Positions 25,701-39,010 of a stretch of DNA of 64,000 bases are shown here, one piece after another. This stretch comes from Patagioenas fasciata. Lineage: Eukaryota > Chordata > Aves > Columbiformes > Columbidae. Position 1 is the stretch's first letter; each line of letters opens with the position of its first letter. The notes beneath the pieces were generated by a model, which was given only the letters and a program-made list of their open reading frames with translations, was not told the DNA's origin and made no database searches. Location: contig NC_092523.1 of NCBI RefSeq assembly GCF_037038585.1, forward strand, positions 6,329,001 through 6,393,000. The letters run 5' to 3'. Both the position numbers and the translations under genes were made by a program.

Positions 25701-27712
25701 TCATTCTTTTACATAACCATCTCTTCCTCTTACAAGATAAAATTGCTTAATGCATGTGACAAAACAGGCAAAAATATTTGGTTTAGTTAGTCAGCAGGTG
25801 TCAAACACAATACACAGATCAGAAATTATGAGCTATAGAACAAGAGGAAAGTTTTAAAGTAATCTTGGCTCTCAGCCTTCACTGGAGGTACTTGAGCTTC
25901 TCTGAGGAACAGCAGCACCACAGAGTAAACAAGATCTGAGGAAACTTCCAGAAAAGCATTGGAAAAATACTTCCCCAGGTCATTTGGTCTGTGTTCTGGG
26001 GAGAACCTGGGTCACCAAAGTCTTCCTAACATGCTGCCAAAGATTTTTGACCTCAGATGTAATGGAGACCAGGGCTTCAGTGCAATAAACATCAAGCAAA
26101 GGAGGATGATCCATGCTCCCCACAGGAGACATGAGAAGTTTGCAGTATGCAGTTGGAAATGGCTCAGGAAAAAAAAGACATGAAAAAGCTTAAAATGCCT
26201 TAGGAAATGGTGCAAGATCAGAGTGGAGGCTCCTTGGCATGTTGGAGCACTTGGGCAATATGCCTCTTTGTGCTCTATGTGGATTTGCCTGAGAATGCTC
26301 AAAGAAGTCCTCACCTTGCTGATTTTCTTCCCTTCTAGAGATTAGAAATAAGTTCTCATCTCTAACTGGACACTTATGTTTCTTCAGGTACCATTCCTAG
26401 TCAATTTTTGGTTTAAAATTTAAAGACACACACACAGAGCTAGCAAGCTTTGTTTCCTTAGGAAATCAGGTTAAAACATAATAAATTAGCAAACCTAACA
26501 ACATCAAACTCTACCTTGAAACTTCAGTTACTTATTAGCTTTGCAGGTGCTGAAGGCAAACTTTGCAACATTGAATCCCTCACCAGATACTGAAAAAAAG
26601 CAACCAAGCTCCTGAGGCTGGGGAACTGGAAATAATCTGTTTCTCTGCCAAAACCAGGAGAAAGTTAACATGCAATTTAAGTTTCAAGGCAAGCCGTTTT
26701 CATGTGTGCTGTTCATTTATTTGTCTTTGCTAGGTGTTTGTTTCCTTTTGGTCCTTAACTTTTAACTACACAAGCCTGCCAGGGAGGAAAACGATGTGTT
26801 GTGGGGATGAATTGGAAGGAGACTCAGACAACAGAAAAGTGCTTGTTTTAGAGGCAGAGACAGCAGGGCTGAATCAGGTCAACTCTGGTAGATCACAACA
26901 ACAAGATATACATGTAGGAATAAGGCAACACCATAATGTCATCAGCCTACCTAGCCTGGAGACAAACCACGACATAAATCAGGCTGCTCAGATTCACTGG
27001 TGATGTTGTATTGATTGTGTCCTGTGTTGTGCTGCCTGAGAAGAAATACAGATTCAGCTGCACCAGCTCCGTCATCCTCAGCCATCCAAGCCACAAGCTC
27101 CTGTGCTAGAACATCTGTCTGTATAGGGAGAAACAAGATGCAAGCTCTCAGCAGATCTGCAGAGGTCCCATAAACAAGCTGGCTGTAGCAATGTTTGTCC
27201 CTCCTGTTTAAGGAAATACTCAAACTATTGCAACCATTTACCTTGGTGAGAGTCCTGGAAGGCTCACAGCCCTTCCCACTCTCCATGAAACCCTTTAGCT
27301 CAGTCCCAGCCTGATTACTCAAATCTATTTTTAAGTCTCTATAATTCAGGTGCTGCTGCTTTTCCTTACGGGTGAACTGTGAGTCACCGCTGACTGATTC
27401 TGCTGTTCAGACACTGAACTGACTCCAGAGGAGGGGCTGTGACCACCTCCCTTGCTGCTAAATCCACCCCAGCAAAGCTCTCTGGAGAAAAGTACACTTT
27501 AGAGTGATTGAAAGGTAAATCATTAGTCATTTGCACTTCAGCTCCCAGGATTTATGTGGTTTTTGTGGTGTTTTTTTTTTTCCTAAATTCGGTGATTGAA
27601 TTTCAGTTGGAGGATTCATTCCAGAGGCACATGTCCATATATTCCCCCTTTCCTTCCACCACCATTTTGAGATCTTCCTGGATATCAAAACTTAGATTAT
27701 TATTTCTTTCCC
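19774..27712. other. Intergenic
   Basis: About 8 kb with no convincing gene. A motif-dense stretch lies at 20930-21190 and a possible CR1 scrap at 20608. Confidence 0.6.
20608..20665 (+). mobile_element. Possible old CR1 3' scrap
   Basis: Gacctatgagaccccttcca followed by acctcaggccactgtgttct resembles the last 50 bases of old CR1 copies. It is too short to be sure. Confidence 0.35.
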
Positions 27713-28075
27713 ATCATAGAATCAATCATTTTGGTTGGAACAGACCCTCAAGATCGAGTCCAACCGTAACCTACCTCTGACACTAAACCATGTCCCTAAG
27801 AATCTCATTTATATGTCTTTTAAAGACCTCCAGGGATGGCAGCTCAACCACTTCCCTGGGCAGCCTGTTCCAATGCCTGACAATCCTTTCTGTGAAGAAA
27901 TTTTTCCTGCTATCCAATCTGAACCTTCCGTGGTGCAACTTGAGGCCATTTCCTCTCAACCTATCTCTTACTACTTGGGGGAAAAGACCAACACCCTCCA
28001 TGCTACAACCTCCTTTCAGATATTAATAGTTGTGGAGAGCAGTAACATCTCCCCAAGCCTCCTTTTCCTCCAGGG
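27713..28075 (-). mobile_element. CR1 LINE 3' fragment (group B)
   Basis: The reversed 3' end atcatagaatcaatcatttt is followed by ggttggaacagaccctcaag and the usual tcgagtccaacc. The copy runs to ctccttttcctccaggg. The minus strand encodes [19 protein letters not shown] of the ORF2 tail. It belongs with the copies at 17443-17706 and 42330-42855. Confidence 0.94.
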
Positions 28076-31000
28076 AGACATGTTCATAGTAGAGAATGTC
28101 TCAGGACTGAGGCAAGAGAGCTACCCAAAGAACTTGGCTAGAATGAACAAGGTTAGAATCACTAAGGGGAGACACAGGCATCTCAAGGTCACCAAGTGTC
28201 AGCACAGAGGGCCAGGACCTACAAGATCTGCACAGAAACCCTTTGAAGGCACATGGGCAGAAGTGTGACAAATGGACCAGAAGGAAAGATCAGCTCAGTT
28301 CTGCCCCAGGGTAGTTCTGCTGGTCACAGTAGCAGTAGGTCACCCGTGGTTTATTAGGTGCTAATTCACATCAAAGTTCTGTGGTTTCCTGCAAGCTCCC
28401 CCTTCCTGCTCAAGCCCACATCCTTGTCCTACCTTCCGCTGTCTCCTCTTTTCCTTTCTCCCTTCAGTTCCCACACACAACCTTGTAAGCCACATGCTGA
28501 CAGACAGCAGCTTGGCCAGGCTTTGAGCTAAATGCTGATTCTGGAGACAGGGCAACTGCCTGAACAACCCAGGAGCAACAACCACTTCACCCTTTGGAAC
28601 AAAAACAAATGGGAAAGGAGGATCAAAGGCATCAGCACTGCCAAGGTCATGCAGAGTCAAGGGGAGGGAGACCTAATGTGTCTCAGACACCTGATGGGTC
28701 AGAGGAATGAGCAGCTGCTGAGGCTTTTTGCAGGGCTCAGAGGCTGCAGGCAACCATCTGTGGTGGTTTCAGAAGGTACCATTCCACAGTTCTCTGTTCC
28801 TCTGCCAAAGGGATGGGGTGGACAGACAGAAGCAGTAACATTTCGGATCATCTGCTTCAAGGCACAGAGCTTGGTTCTTGGACCCTTATGGTTCAGTTTT
28901 GCACCTAACCCGCCTGCTCTGTCAACAGGCCAAGTAACACTGGGAAAGTCTCACCAATTTTTGCAGAGCAGTTGCTATCCATGGAAATCTGTCACATTGG
29001 GGTTTTCCCAGAGAAGTAATTCTAGATGGGGTGGGATTTCTCAAAAACTCACAATTCTTTCCAGCTGCGCAGTCTGTGAACATGTCATTATGCTTCAACA
29101 TTAGCATATGTCTTGGTAACATTTCTAACTAATGTTAAATGTTTATGTGTTGTTGATTTATAGCACTCAGGATCAGGATGACAGACCCATTTAACTTCAG
29201 AACCACCAGTCAGCAAGTATATTCTTCATAATTAAAAAACTTTCACCAATCTGAAGACCTGTGTCTAATCCTTTAATTTGTACCTACATGCCAAACATTG
29301 TTGTACCAAAAATCAACAGTATAGCACTAGACAACCAGGTCTTCATTGGTCCTTCTGTAAAAGCAGATCCCTGTCTCAAAGGCCACCTTGAAGAAATAAG
29401 CCCTGACACAAGTTGGGCGTCATGTAGGGAGAAGCAGTTGGTCTGCAAGATCTGGTGGAGGGAAAGGCCACTGCAATGAGAGTTTAAGTGGCTCCTCATT
29501 CTCTGTTAAGGTCCCTTTTGAGCATGAAGCCATATGTCATGTCACTGACCAGCAGCACGCAGCTTTCCAAGGTTTCATGGACAACCAGCAGTTCACAGAA
29601 CTCCATCCAGATCCTGCTTCTTTGTACATCTATATAGTTGTGTACATCTCCAGCCAAGCTAACTATATTTGGGAGAAAAATAACTTTCCCTTGCTGAGTG
29701 ACTAAAAGCAACATCCTTATCCACACTGATTAACCTTTCTGTTTTGTCATCCTTTATGCATTGCTCCAGTGACAGCTTCAGAAGACGACTTAAACTTCAA
29801 GGGACTGCCATAATCTTGCCCACAGGGAACAGAGTTGATGATGCCACAAAATACATGCTCTAGCAGTAGCTATGAAGTTACTACAGCTGCAATACATTCT
29901 ATGGGTGCAAGACTTCAGGCACTGACTTTGTAGACTCACATGCATATTAGTTCCAGATTTTCTGTGCAGTAAATTAGGCCATGAAAGTACTTAGACCTCA
30001 AAGCAAAATCACCATAGACACTGAAGAGTACCTGAGCATTGCTAATTAGCTGAGAATTTGCAAATTTCCTTGTAGCCAAACTCTTGGGAAAGTCTCCAGG
30101 AGCTGTCTGTAGTCTTCTTAGCGCTGGAACAGGCTGCCCAGAGAGGTTGTGGAGTCTCCTTCTCTGGAGACATTCAAACCCACCTGGACACCTTCCTGTG
30201 TGATCTGCTCTGGGGAACCTGCTTTAGCAGGTGGGTTGGACTGGATGATCTCCAGAGGTCCCTTCCAATCCCAACCAGTCTGTGATTCTGTGTATGATTC
30301 CACATATAAGGACCATAGACTTGAAGCTTTACCCTTTCATACAACAGCTTTTGCCAACACTCTTCACTGTGGCCAGCAGCTACCACATCAGCTGTGCTGC
30401 ACCAGTTCTCACTCTATAATAATCATGGCTGGGATCGTGCGGCTACTGTACATATTTCTGTCATGTCTCAGGACCCCACATTAGTAGATAACAAACACAC
30501 ACTAAACACAGATGCCTACACCAAAGGTATCTTCATCTCAGCCCACCTTGCCAGACTCTTCATCAGCAGTGGAGATAAAGCACTTCAGATCTGGGTCTTC
30601 TCCTCCTGACACTGATGTCCCAAAGAGATCTCATTAATTACCCATCATTTTAACACTCCTGTTTCTCTCCACTGTATACGTACAGCCTCAGGCAGGGGTA
30701 GCTCAGCAAACATCCCCAGTGCAGACACATACCATGAGATTAAATCTACCCTATCCCAGCCTGACCTAAGTATGTTCCCTACCCAAATTCCCAAAAATCA
30801 ACAGTTCTGCAAAGTCTGAGGAGCTGTCAGCCCAATCTTGAAACAGTGAAGATGAAAATGATCTCTCAAGCATTTTCCCAGCCTTGCTTTCTATGGCCAC
30901 GTGCTTAAATCATTCACAGTGTTATTAACCTGTTTTCAATATCCATACATTGGCACCTTATGGGATACCTGTCCTGCAAGGGAAATGCTCTGAGTTTTGC

Positions 31001-33334
31001 TGAAATCAGAGTTATTATAAACACACTGGGATTTCTCGGGGTGTAAAGGCTGTATTCCTATTTACAAGGTGACAAGAGGCAAGACCTAGCAAATGGAAAA
31101 AGTAACCTAAGCTAAAGGTGCAAAGGTCAAGGTGCATACTTTGTTTCATGTATAGATTTATACTGGAAATGAGGTGCAGTCAGATAACAGCACCTATCTA
31201 ATAGTGCCAGTGGAGGAAAAAAACAAGGCAGAATTCAGATGCTGGTGGGTTTCTGAAGGGATTAAGTGGTTCAGATGGCTGTGAAAGCAGAGAGCTAGCA
31301 ACACAGCTCAGGCAATCCCTTCCCACACTACATGCCCACCAGCAGCTACAACATTCAACCCCTTTCCACAAGCAGGTTGCTACAGCAGTTTTTAAAACCC
31401 CTAGTCATGCCCAGCACTCCTGCAGAGATTGATCTCCTTGCTGCAAGACAAATGCTCTTTCTGCAGCTACTGCCACTGCATTAAAAGACTGATTAGGTCA
31501 TTAAATCTATCTCAGGGCCAGTGCAAGATTTTCCCCAACGTGTATTTTCCAGTTCTTTGTTCAGGCTGATTTTAATGACTTCACTACCGAGCTTGGCTGC
31601 ATGGTATAAAAGCACCTTGAAATAACATGGGGAATGATGTTTCTTCCAAGCAAACCTGCTGTTTGCAATTTTTTGTTTCCCTGACTCCCTCAGATTTTAC
31701 AACATTTTTCAGGGCCTGGAAACAGCTGAAGTGCTGTCATTAGCAGCCAAAGCAAAGGAAGGAGAAAAAAAATGGAGCCATTCTTCTAACCATATGTCTG
31801 TTCCCCATGTCTGTCTAGAGAGTGCAATTAGCACTAGGTAATCACTCACTTTAGAAATGCTAGGCCCTCTAGGCAGCTTTTGTGACTGAACACAAGGGAT
31901 ATGCAGTATTAAGTAGTTACTCTGCCTCAAGAGATAATTCTCAGTAACACTTAGCAGGTCAGAAATCATGACTGCAATCGAATTTAGCTTTTACATCTTG
32001 GTCCAATAAAAATATATCAGGTGCAATTTAGAAACAGAAGAAGAAACTTGCATACAAGCAAACATGAAACCAGGAACTGTCGCATTTCCCTGCCCGTCTT
32101 TTTCAGGTTTGCTCTTCATCAGAAAAAGAGGAGGCCAAGATCTTCTGCCTCTTTGCCACATTGAATTTGTTGTGAGGTGGATCTTCCTCCAAGCTCAACC
32201 AGCTCACGAGCTACATGGGCAGAGGGAGAAAGAAGTTAAAGCTTCGCTCCTGGAAACTTTCCCTTTCTATAGATATACATCCTTCTTCTCAGGTAACTCC
32301 TTCCCTTACTGCTTCTTGGATGGAGTTACTGCAGCTGGTGAGGAGCTACAGAGACACATTGCTGGGAAGCCCTGGCAGAAGATGCAGAGAGGAGGAAAAC
32401 CCCAAGCCTGGCCCTGCAGCTGAGCTCAAGCAGCTCATTACACAGATGACCTTCCTGTTGAGAAATGTCAGCCAGAGAGGCCAGAGAGCTGGTTCCTGTT
32501 TCCCATCTGCTCAGAGAGACCGTGTGACTGAGAGCAACTCTTCTGTTCCTTGTGCCATCACTCTGTGCCTGTGTATCACAGGTCTTCTGAGCAGGGCCAG
32601 CACTAGATGTCCTAGACTTGGCTGCTGCAAGGGGATCTTGTCATCAATTTATATCTTTAAGCACCACTACAACACAAGCTCACTAATCCTCTCCTGGCTG
32701 TAAGAGCAAGCAGGATGGATTTTTCCAAAGCACTGAAAGAAGCTTCTGCAAAACAACTCAGTTTCTTGAGACAGGGAGATAAATAACTGCAAGGAAGAGC
32801 AGCTTTTCTTGCCCCCATCCAAGCAGCTTTATTTATGTTTTTGGTAGTTCTGTAACAATGCCCTTGACTAACACATGAAGTACTCAGTGACCAAATACCA
32901 GGTTACAAAAATCAAATTTTCAGTTTTAACAGGTGACACTGCCATCTCAGGTCCATCATTACTGCTGCTTCTGAGAACAAAAGTGGGCTGGCTACAGGGA
33001 GCAAAGAGAGGGCAAGAGCCTGCTTTCCCAAGGCCCCCAAAAATAAATAAATACATCCCCTTTCAGTCTTCCACCAAGACCCTGAGAAGTTCAAATGAAA
33101 AAGCTTCGGCTCAGGAAGCAAAGGCACAGTTGGGAACACCAAGGACCATTCCTGGGATGATCCCTCTTTGACCTTACAGACAACAACTTGCTTTGCCCCA
33201 GATAAACCCCACCGAAATGCTCACCCCAGCATCACATTCCTGGCAGACTTATAATTTGAGCAGCATTTCACAACCCCACAATTGCTGTCAATGTTCCTGC
33301 AGTACCTGGAGTGCTCCAGCCAGAGCCAAGAGGT
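28076..33334. other. Intergenic with one short CR1 end
   Basis: Apart from the CR1 at 30122-30300 nothing was recognised. The 190-codon frame at 28532-29104 has no protein-like pattern. Confidence 0.55.
30122..30300 (+). mobile_element. CR1 LINE 3' end, about 180 bases
   Basis: Starts ctggaacaggctgcccagag, passes ggttggactggatgatctcc and aggtcccttccaatccc, and ends with tgtgattctgtgtatgattc terminal repeats. It is severely 5'-truncated. Confidence 0.93.
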
Positions 33335-33470
33335 TCATAGAATCATAGACTGTCCTGAGCTGGAAGGGACCCACAAGGATCATCAAGTCCAGCTCCTGTC
33401 CCTGCATGTGACAACCCCACAGTTCACACTGTGTCTGAGCACATTGTTCAGTCTCTTCTTGAATACAGCA
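33335..33470 (-). mobile_element. CR1 LINE 3' end (group C)
   Basis: Reversed terminal repeats tcatagaatcatagac, then gtcctgagctggaagggacc and catcaagtccagctcctgtc, through cagtctcttcttgaatacag. It is about 135 bases long and shares this type of end with 45551-45770. Confidence 0.92.
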
Positions 33471-36400
33471 CACACGTTTCTCTTGCTCTATGCCCTCCAC
33501 CTTCTTCCCAAAGCCAATAGAGATGGATCTCTTTCAACTCCAACATATTTTAGATTGGTATGTTGCCTGCATGGAAGAGCTTTCATTTCAGGAGTTTTAT
33601 TAGAGGCCAAATGAGAAACAAGCTTTGGTGGTAAGTATGGATAACAATGTATGGATGATTTGCCTTCGACAAATATTATTTGGGCCTTTGTTAATAAGGC
33701 AGAAGGGTAAAAAGCCTTGAGATGTATTTATTAGTTAAGTCTGGAATAAGTTTTTGTCAAGGAAACTATCTGACATCCACAACTCTTAGCTGGTTCATAA
33801 GACAATGTGTTTCAACTTGATATTGTTAGAAACTGAAGTGCAGGGTTAAATATGACATTATAACTCAATGTTTTTGTGCTATAAATGTGGCTGCAGTTAT
33901 GCTAAAATCAATAGAATATGGTAGCCCAAATTTACTGCAGAGTCACAGCATAAATAGCTAATTCATGGGTATTGCTTTACCTGGTTTAGAGGTAAAAGGG
34001 TTGTTAAGAACAAGGCTCTGGAGCTGTTCCCCGAGGCTGCATCACAACGGCTGTCATTCATCTTCTACCCATGCTGCCAGGTTTTTGAGTAAGTTGAAAC
34101 AGATTTTGATTTTAGCAATAAAAATTGGTAGCTCGAATTTTGCTTGTTTTGTTGCTGCACAAGCACAACTCCCCTAGAATAATTTCACATGTCTCAATTG
34201 AAAGGGATGAGCTTTTCAAAAACACCAGCTTAGCAAACATGTTTTTAACCTCATAAAAGAAATGGAATCTACTTGCTCTTCAAAAAGCAGGTTACTTTAT
34301 TTTTTAACTTTTTATTTATACCAAAGTTATTCATATTAATTAGCACCTATATGCACGCACCCAGTTTTGCAAGTGGTATTGCCTTAGACCTGCAGCTGCC
34401 TTCTCTCTTGTTGCTTGGTAAAAACACCTCCCAGAGGCCCCTATGTCTTTAGAAACAATCTTCCCTATACGTTACTGGGTTAAGATAGATAAGAAGAGGT
34501 AAGAATTCAGATACCATAATAACTCGCCAATACCATGTGCCTTGAAAGTGTTAGAAAGTATGATGCAAAAGCCTATCTTAAAGGGAGACCATTGTGATAT
34601 GTTGTTTTAATTTATTTTTTAAAATCAAAACTAATTTGAAACAACTCAGATCTGTTACACATGAGACAAAAAAAATCTTTTCACAACTATCATCTCTGTG
34701 CCTTTTGTTAAGGAGATTTTTCCAGCTCTTGTTTGTGTAGATTGGTGAGATTTGTAAGCACCTGGGTCTTAAAAGAAGTGGTGGTTTTGTGCTTGCCTGG
34801 GAGTTTCCATGAAAATCTTGCCTTGGGTTTTTATGAAGGTCTTACCATGTTAACTCTTCTGGAATGGTTGAGAAAATTCATCTCTGAAATCAACTTTATA
34901 TGAAAGATCATGCAACTTCACTGTGATGGTTATACATCTGTTTGTTTCTGCTGGAAAACAGATTTTTGTCAAAAGTAATTATATTCCACAATGAAATCTT
35001 TTGTGTAGCAACGTTTAAATCCTTTTGTCGGCAGGAAATTTCCAAAGAAAGCAAATATTTAAATCTACTTTGTTTTTCAAATAATAGATTGCAAAGCAAA
35101 AGCAGAATTGGAAAAGAAACTTTATTTTATAATTAAATTAAAAGTATGTTGTTTTGCTTTAATATTTTCCTCAGGGGGTTAGAAAATAAATAGCTATCTA
35201 ATAAAATGAATTAAAACAACATCAGTAGGATTCCTGACATATTTCTTAAAAAGAAAAATGAAATATAGTTGTGTGTGTAGAGCTGCATTGATAGATATTT
35301 TTTTTCTTACCGCCATTTATTTTGAGAGAGAGGAGGGTTATTTGTATGGTTATGGCCTCTTACCAGGATTATGGTTTCTCATAAGATGGTATTGCTCCAT
35401 CAAACACGGCTCTGAGTTACTTCAATAGGTTTTGATATAACTTCGAATTTCATAGGAGAGGGCAGGGAAAACTCAAATAGAAAACTTCAACTGACTTTCT
35501 TTTTGCTTTCAGTCCTCGGTTCCTGCTCACATATGTTTATAGCCACTTCCAAGGATGATAAGTTCTTTGAAAGGGTTGCAATTTAAGCATTTTTATACAC
35601 CCCAGGTGTATTGCTCTTATTATCATATAACTCTTCCTAACCATAAAACTCCTTTAGGGAACATAATATTGTTTGCATTAACTCAGGAGCGAGGAGCCAG
35701 CAGGCAGGATCTGGGGCACCTCACACAGGGCATTGCACATGTCCACATCCTTTATCCCAGGATGAAACTGGCCTTTTTATTCCTCTTAATGACCAAATAG
35801 ACTACAAAAAATATTTCTTCATCCAGAGTGGCTCTGAAGATAAGAAACGTTTATCAGGATTCAACAGGAGCGAATTTAATTTCGGTAAGTGTTATCTCTA
35901 AGTTCGCTATTGTGCACCTGATGCCTTCTCACGCTTGGCTTTGAAGGAAATCACGTAACGCCATTACTGACAATGAAAAACCAATAGCAGGAGATGAGAG
36001 ACTGAAAGCTCGTTTGCGCAGATGAATATTTATAGCTGCATTGTGAGCATCTATTTTCCTGGATTACACTAGGAGATGTGATAACAACACTGAAGGAAAT
36101 TACTTTATGAATATAATACCCATACATTCTCAGTAGTGATTTCATTCTTACAGGTTTGGTGGCATTTTACGTGGATGGTAAACTCTGTTCTATCATTATT
36201 CTTATTACAGCTAATAGCAATCATTATTGTTATTGTAATTAATTGCCAATTTCCTCCTGAAAATCTCCTGTAACAACAACCAGGAGAAAGATAGAATAAC
36301 AATAGAAATAGATATATGGGGCATTCAGAAATTGCTTAAGTGGTCATACTGCCTAAGATGTTGTGCTAAGGACTTCCTGCAGCTCAAATGTGCCTCTGAC

Positions 36401-38785
36401 GTACTTAATGGCATCCTGCTCAGCACTGAAGGGGTGAGATTACATTCAAATTAGGAACTTGTATCCTTTTAAAAAAAAAAAAAAGCACAGAGAGGGAGAG
36501 CCTGTCTCAATTACCTTGAAAACCTCTTAATAGTGCTCCAAGTAGGGAAGAGAGGACTTGGTTGTGCTTCAGGCAGTCCCACCACTCTCACCATCTTGTT
36601 CACCATGAAAATCCCCCATATCTCTCCCAGTCTCATCCAGGACCTTCCCCAGCTGGCTTTTCCCTCACCCCAGTAGCTTGTACTCAAAGATATAACCATA
36701 TTTTAGACATGTTTGCGGGGAGAGTGAATTACCATTACTTCTACTAAAAGAGCATGCAGACACACTGCAGTATTTACAGTCCCATTTCTCAGGGCACCAC
36801 AGAGATGGGTTTGAAGAGACATTCACTTTCCTGAATTTGGTATGGATGAAGCAGAAAAATAAATACCCAGGAAATTTCTTTATAGTTAGTCAGCAGCAGA
36901 GCAAGGGAAAAAAAAGCCAGTCCCAAGCTTGGTGTTCTGCCCGGACAATTTTACCATTCCTTCCTTTTAATACATTTAACGTTCCCTTTGGCTGGCATTT
37001 TGTTGAAACAAACTTTATGGTCCACCGCATCAACAGTACTAAAATATAACAATTAATCACAGTCAGCTGCCAAGTTTCCACTGAGTTCGAGCATTTAAGT
37101 CACAATTAGCAGGCACAGTATTTCAGGGTATCAGTTTAGTTGAAACACTGAACCAAATTTGATCTATGACATTGGCAGAGATGCAACCAGCCCATTATCG
37201 CACAGCTGTATCCATCATAATTTATCTAGTCTCTATCAAACACTGCTGTGTTCACCAGGCCATGAAGGAAAGGACTATAAGTGATCCTTAAATCCACAGC
37301 AATGATGGTTCCAGCCTAGTTCACCCAGCAAATTTTACTGTCCTGTTTCACACAGGCATAGCCAGCAAAGTTCCTAAGAATGAGTGCTTTAGGGCCAAAG
37401 AGGTCAAGTTTTGCAGTAACATCCTCCAATAGTGCCAGACCAGCTGTACATTCAGCTTCCAAAGATGCTGCCAAAGCAACAGCAACCAGCTCCAGAGCAA
37501 GGCAGGGCTCACCCACAGCTTTCTACCAGTTGAGAGACTGCTCTGCTATTTACACCATTCCCCACTAGCAGAACAAACAGCCGCTAAACACCAAAAGATA
37601 AGAGAAAAAAAAAATACCTTTAAACATCAAGGAGCACTCTTCTTTCAGTTCTGTCCCTGTGACACCAATGTGACATTTCAGAGCAGGGGTGCTAGAGGAC
37701 ACAGAATATTTAAGAGATATTAGTGGGTGACAGAGTAGCTGTTGAGGGCTCAGACTCTTAAATCAGCTCACCAGCAAATCAGAGCCTCTTCAGGATCAGC
37801 TTCAAGTGCAGCCAAAAGACTGGCACAGGTGAAGCAGATGAAGCTAAAATTTCTTATTGAGAGGCAGGTGCTGCTTGGGCTGTAATTGCACCTGTGTCCA
37901 CGAACACTGAGGTAAGGGGGTCCTCCCCTCTGAGCTACATGTTCCTCCTGAGTCCTCCTAATTGCACCTCTCAGATGACCAGGGTGTGCAATTCCCCTCC
38001 TCTTTTCCCATCTGCTTCTCTGGGCTTCATTCAGCATCACCACCAGCTTCAGATGCATTTAAGATGGAGTCATCAGAGAGGAATAAAAGCAATCTGGCAC
38101 ATCTTGCTGTAACACTGCTGTCACCATGTGTACCTTAGCCCACTCTAACACTGGACTCTTCCAGCCTGAAAGGTACCAGTGGAATTACAGGTGTTATACA
38201 CTTGGCACCCACAAAAATAGAAATATAAATTGACAATTCTAAAAAAATAAAGAGAAAATCATCTCATGAAAATAAGCATTCCCAGCTCTCCATGAAAAAA
38301 AAAAAATCCTAAATGGTTGAAAGGAGAGAAACAGAAAGGGAAATCAAAGAAAAAACATGAGAATATATTAGAACTGGTCCTTTGTCTGGCAGGCACTGAT
38401 GGAAAAATTAACCCCAAAGCATTCATGAGGATGTGCCCAGTGAGACTAAAGTGTCCCTTACAAATAAGCTGCATGTAAAGGCACAACGTGGCTGCATTGC
38501 ACAGAACAGATCCTGTGAAGCAAATTTATTCCCTTCACCTTGCCATCCTCATGGTCTCCACACACTTGCTGAACCTTCCCACTCCTCTGCCCATGAGGTC
38601 TCAGCAAGGCCACGGACAAGAGGCAAAGCCAAGACTGCTGGGTATCTCTTCCACTCAGTTCCCTATGGTTCAATCCAAATAGGCAGCACATCATTGTTCT
38701 TTGCTTGGTTACCCCACTGGGCCTGGCTGACCAACCACCGCTGGCATTCTCCATCCACCTGCACCCACTTCCTGACATGGAAGAG
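33471..38785. other. Intergenic, AT-rich centre
   Basis: Repeat-free for over 5 kb. Sequence around 34.5-36.3 kb is especially AT-rich with many TAATTA-type motifs. No gene was recognised. Confidence 0.55.
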
Positions 38786-39010
38786 ATCATAGAATCATAG
38801 AACAGTTTGGGTTGTAAGGGACCCTCAAAGCTCATCCAGTGCCACCCCTGCCATGAGCAGGGACATCTTCACCAGCTCAGGTTGCTCAGAGGCCCATCCA
38901 GCCTGGCCTGGGACGTCTCCAGGAATGGGGTATCCACCACCTCTCTAGGCAACTTAGGCTGGCGCTTCACCACTCTCAGTGTAAAAAATTTCTCATGTCT
39001 AACCTGAGAT
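38786..39010 (-). mobile_element. CR1 LINE 3' fragment
   Basis: Starts atcatagaatcatagaacag, then gttgtaagggaccctcaaag, then catccagcctggcctgggac and ccaccacctctctaggcaac, ending near tttctcatgtctaacctgag. It is of moderate age, and the sequence after 39010 is not recognisable CR1. Confidence 0.92.

Noticed and set aside
28532-29104. 190-codon open frame
   Set aside because: No recognisable domain or repetitive hydrophobic pattern, no splice context and no neighbouring exon. It is a plausible chance frame in relatively GC-rich sequence.
37316-37516. Minus-strand 66-codon frame with protein-like composition (LALLEDVTAKLDLFGPK)
   Set aside because: It looks somewhat natural, but I recognise no family. 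It has no clear splice sites and is short. A protein search would decide it.
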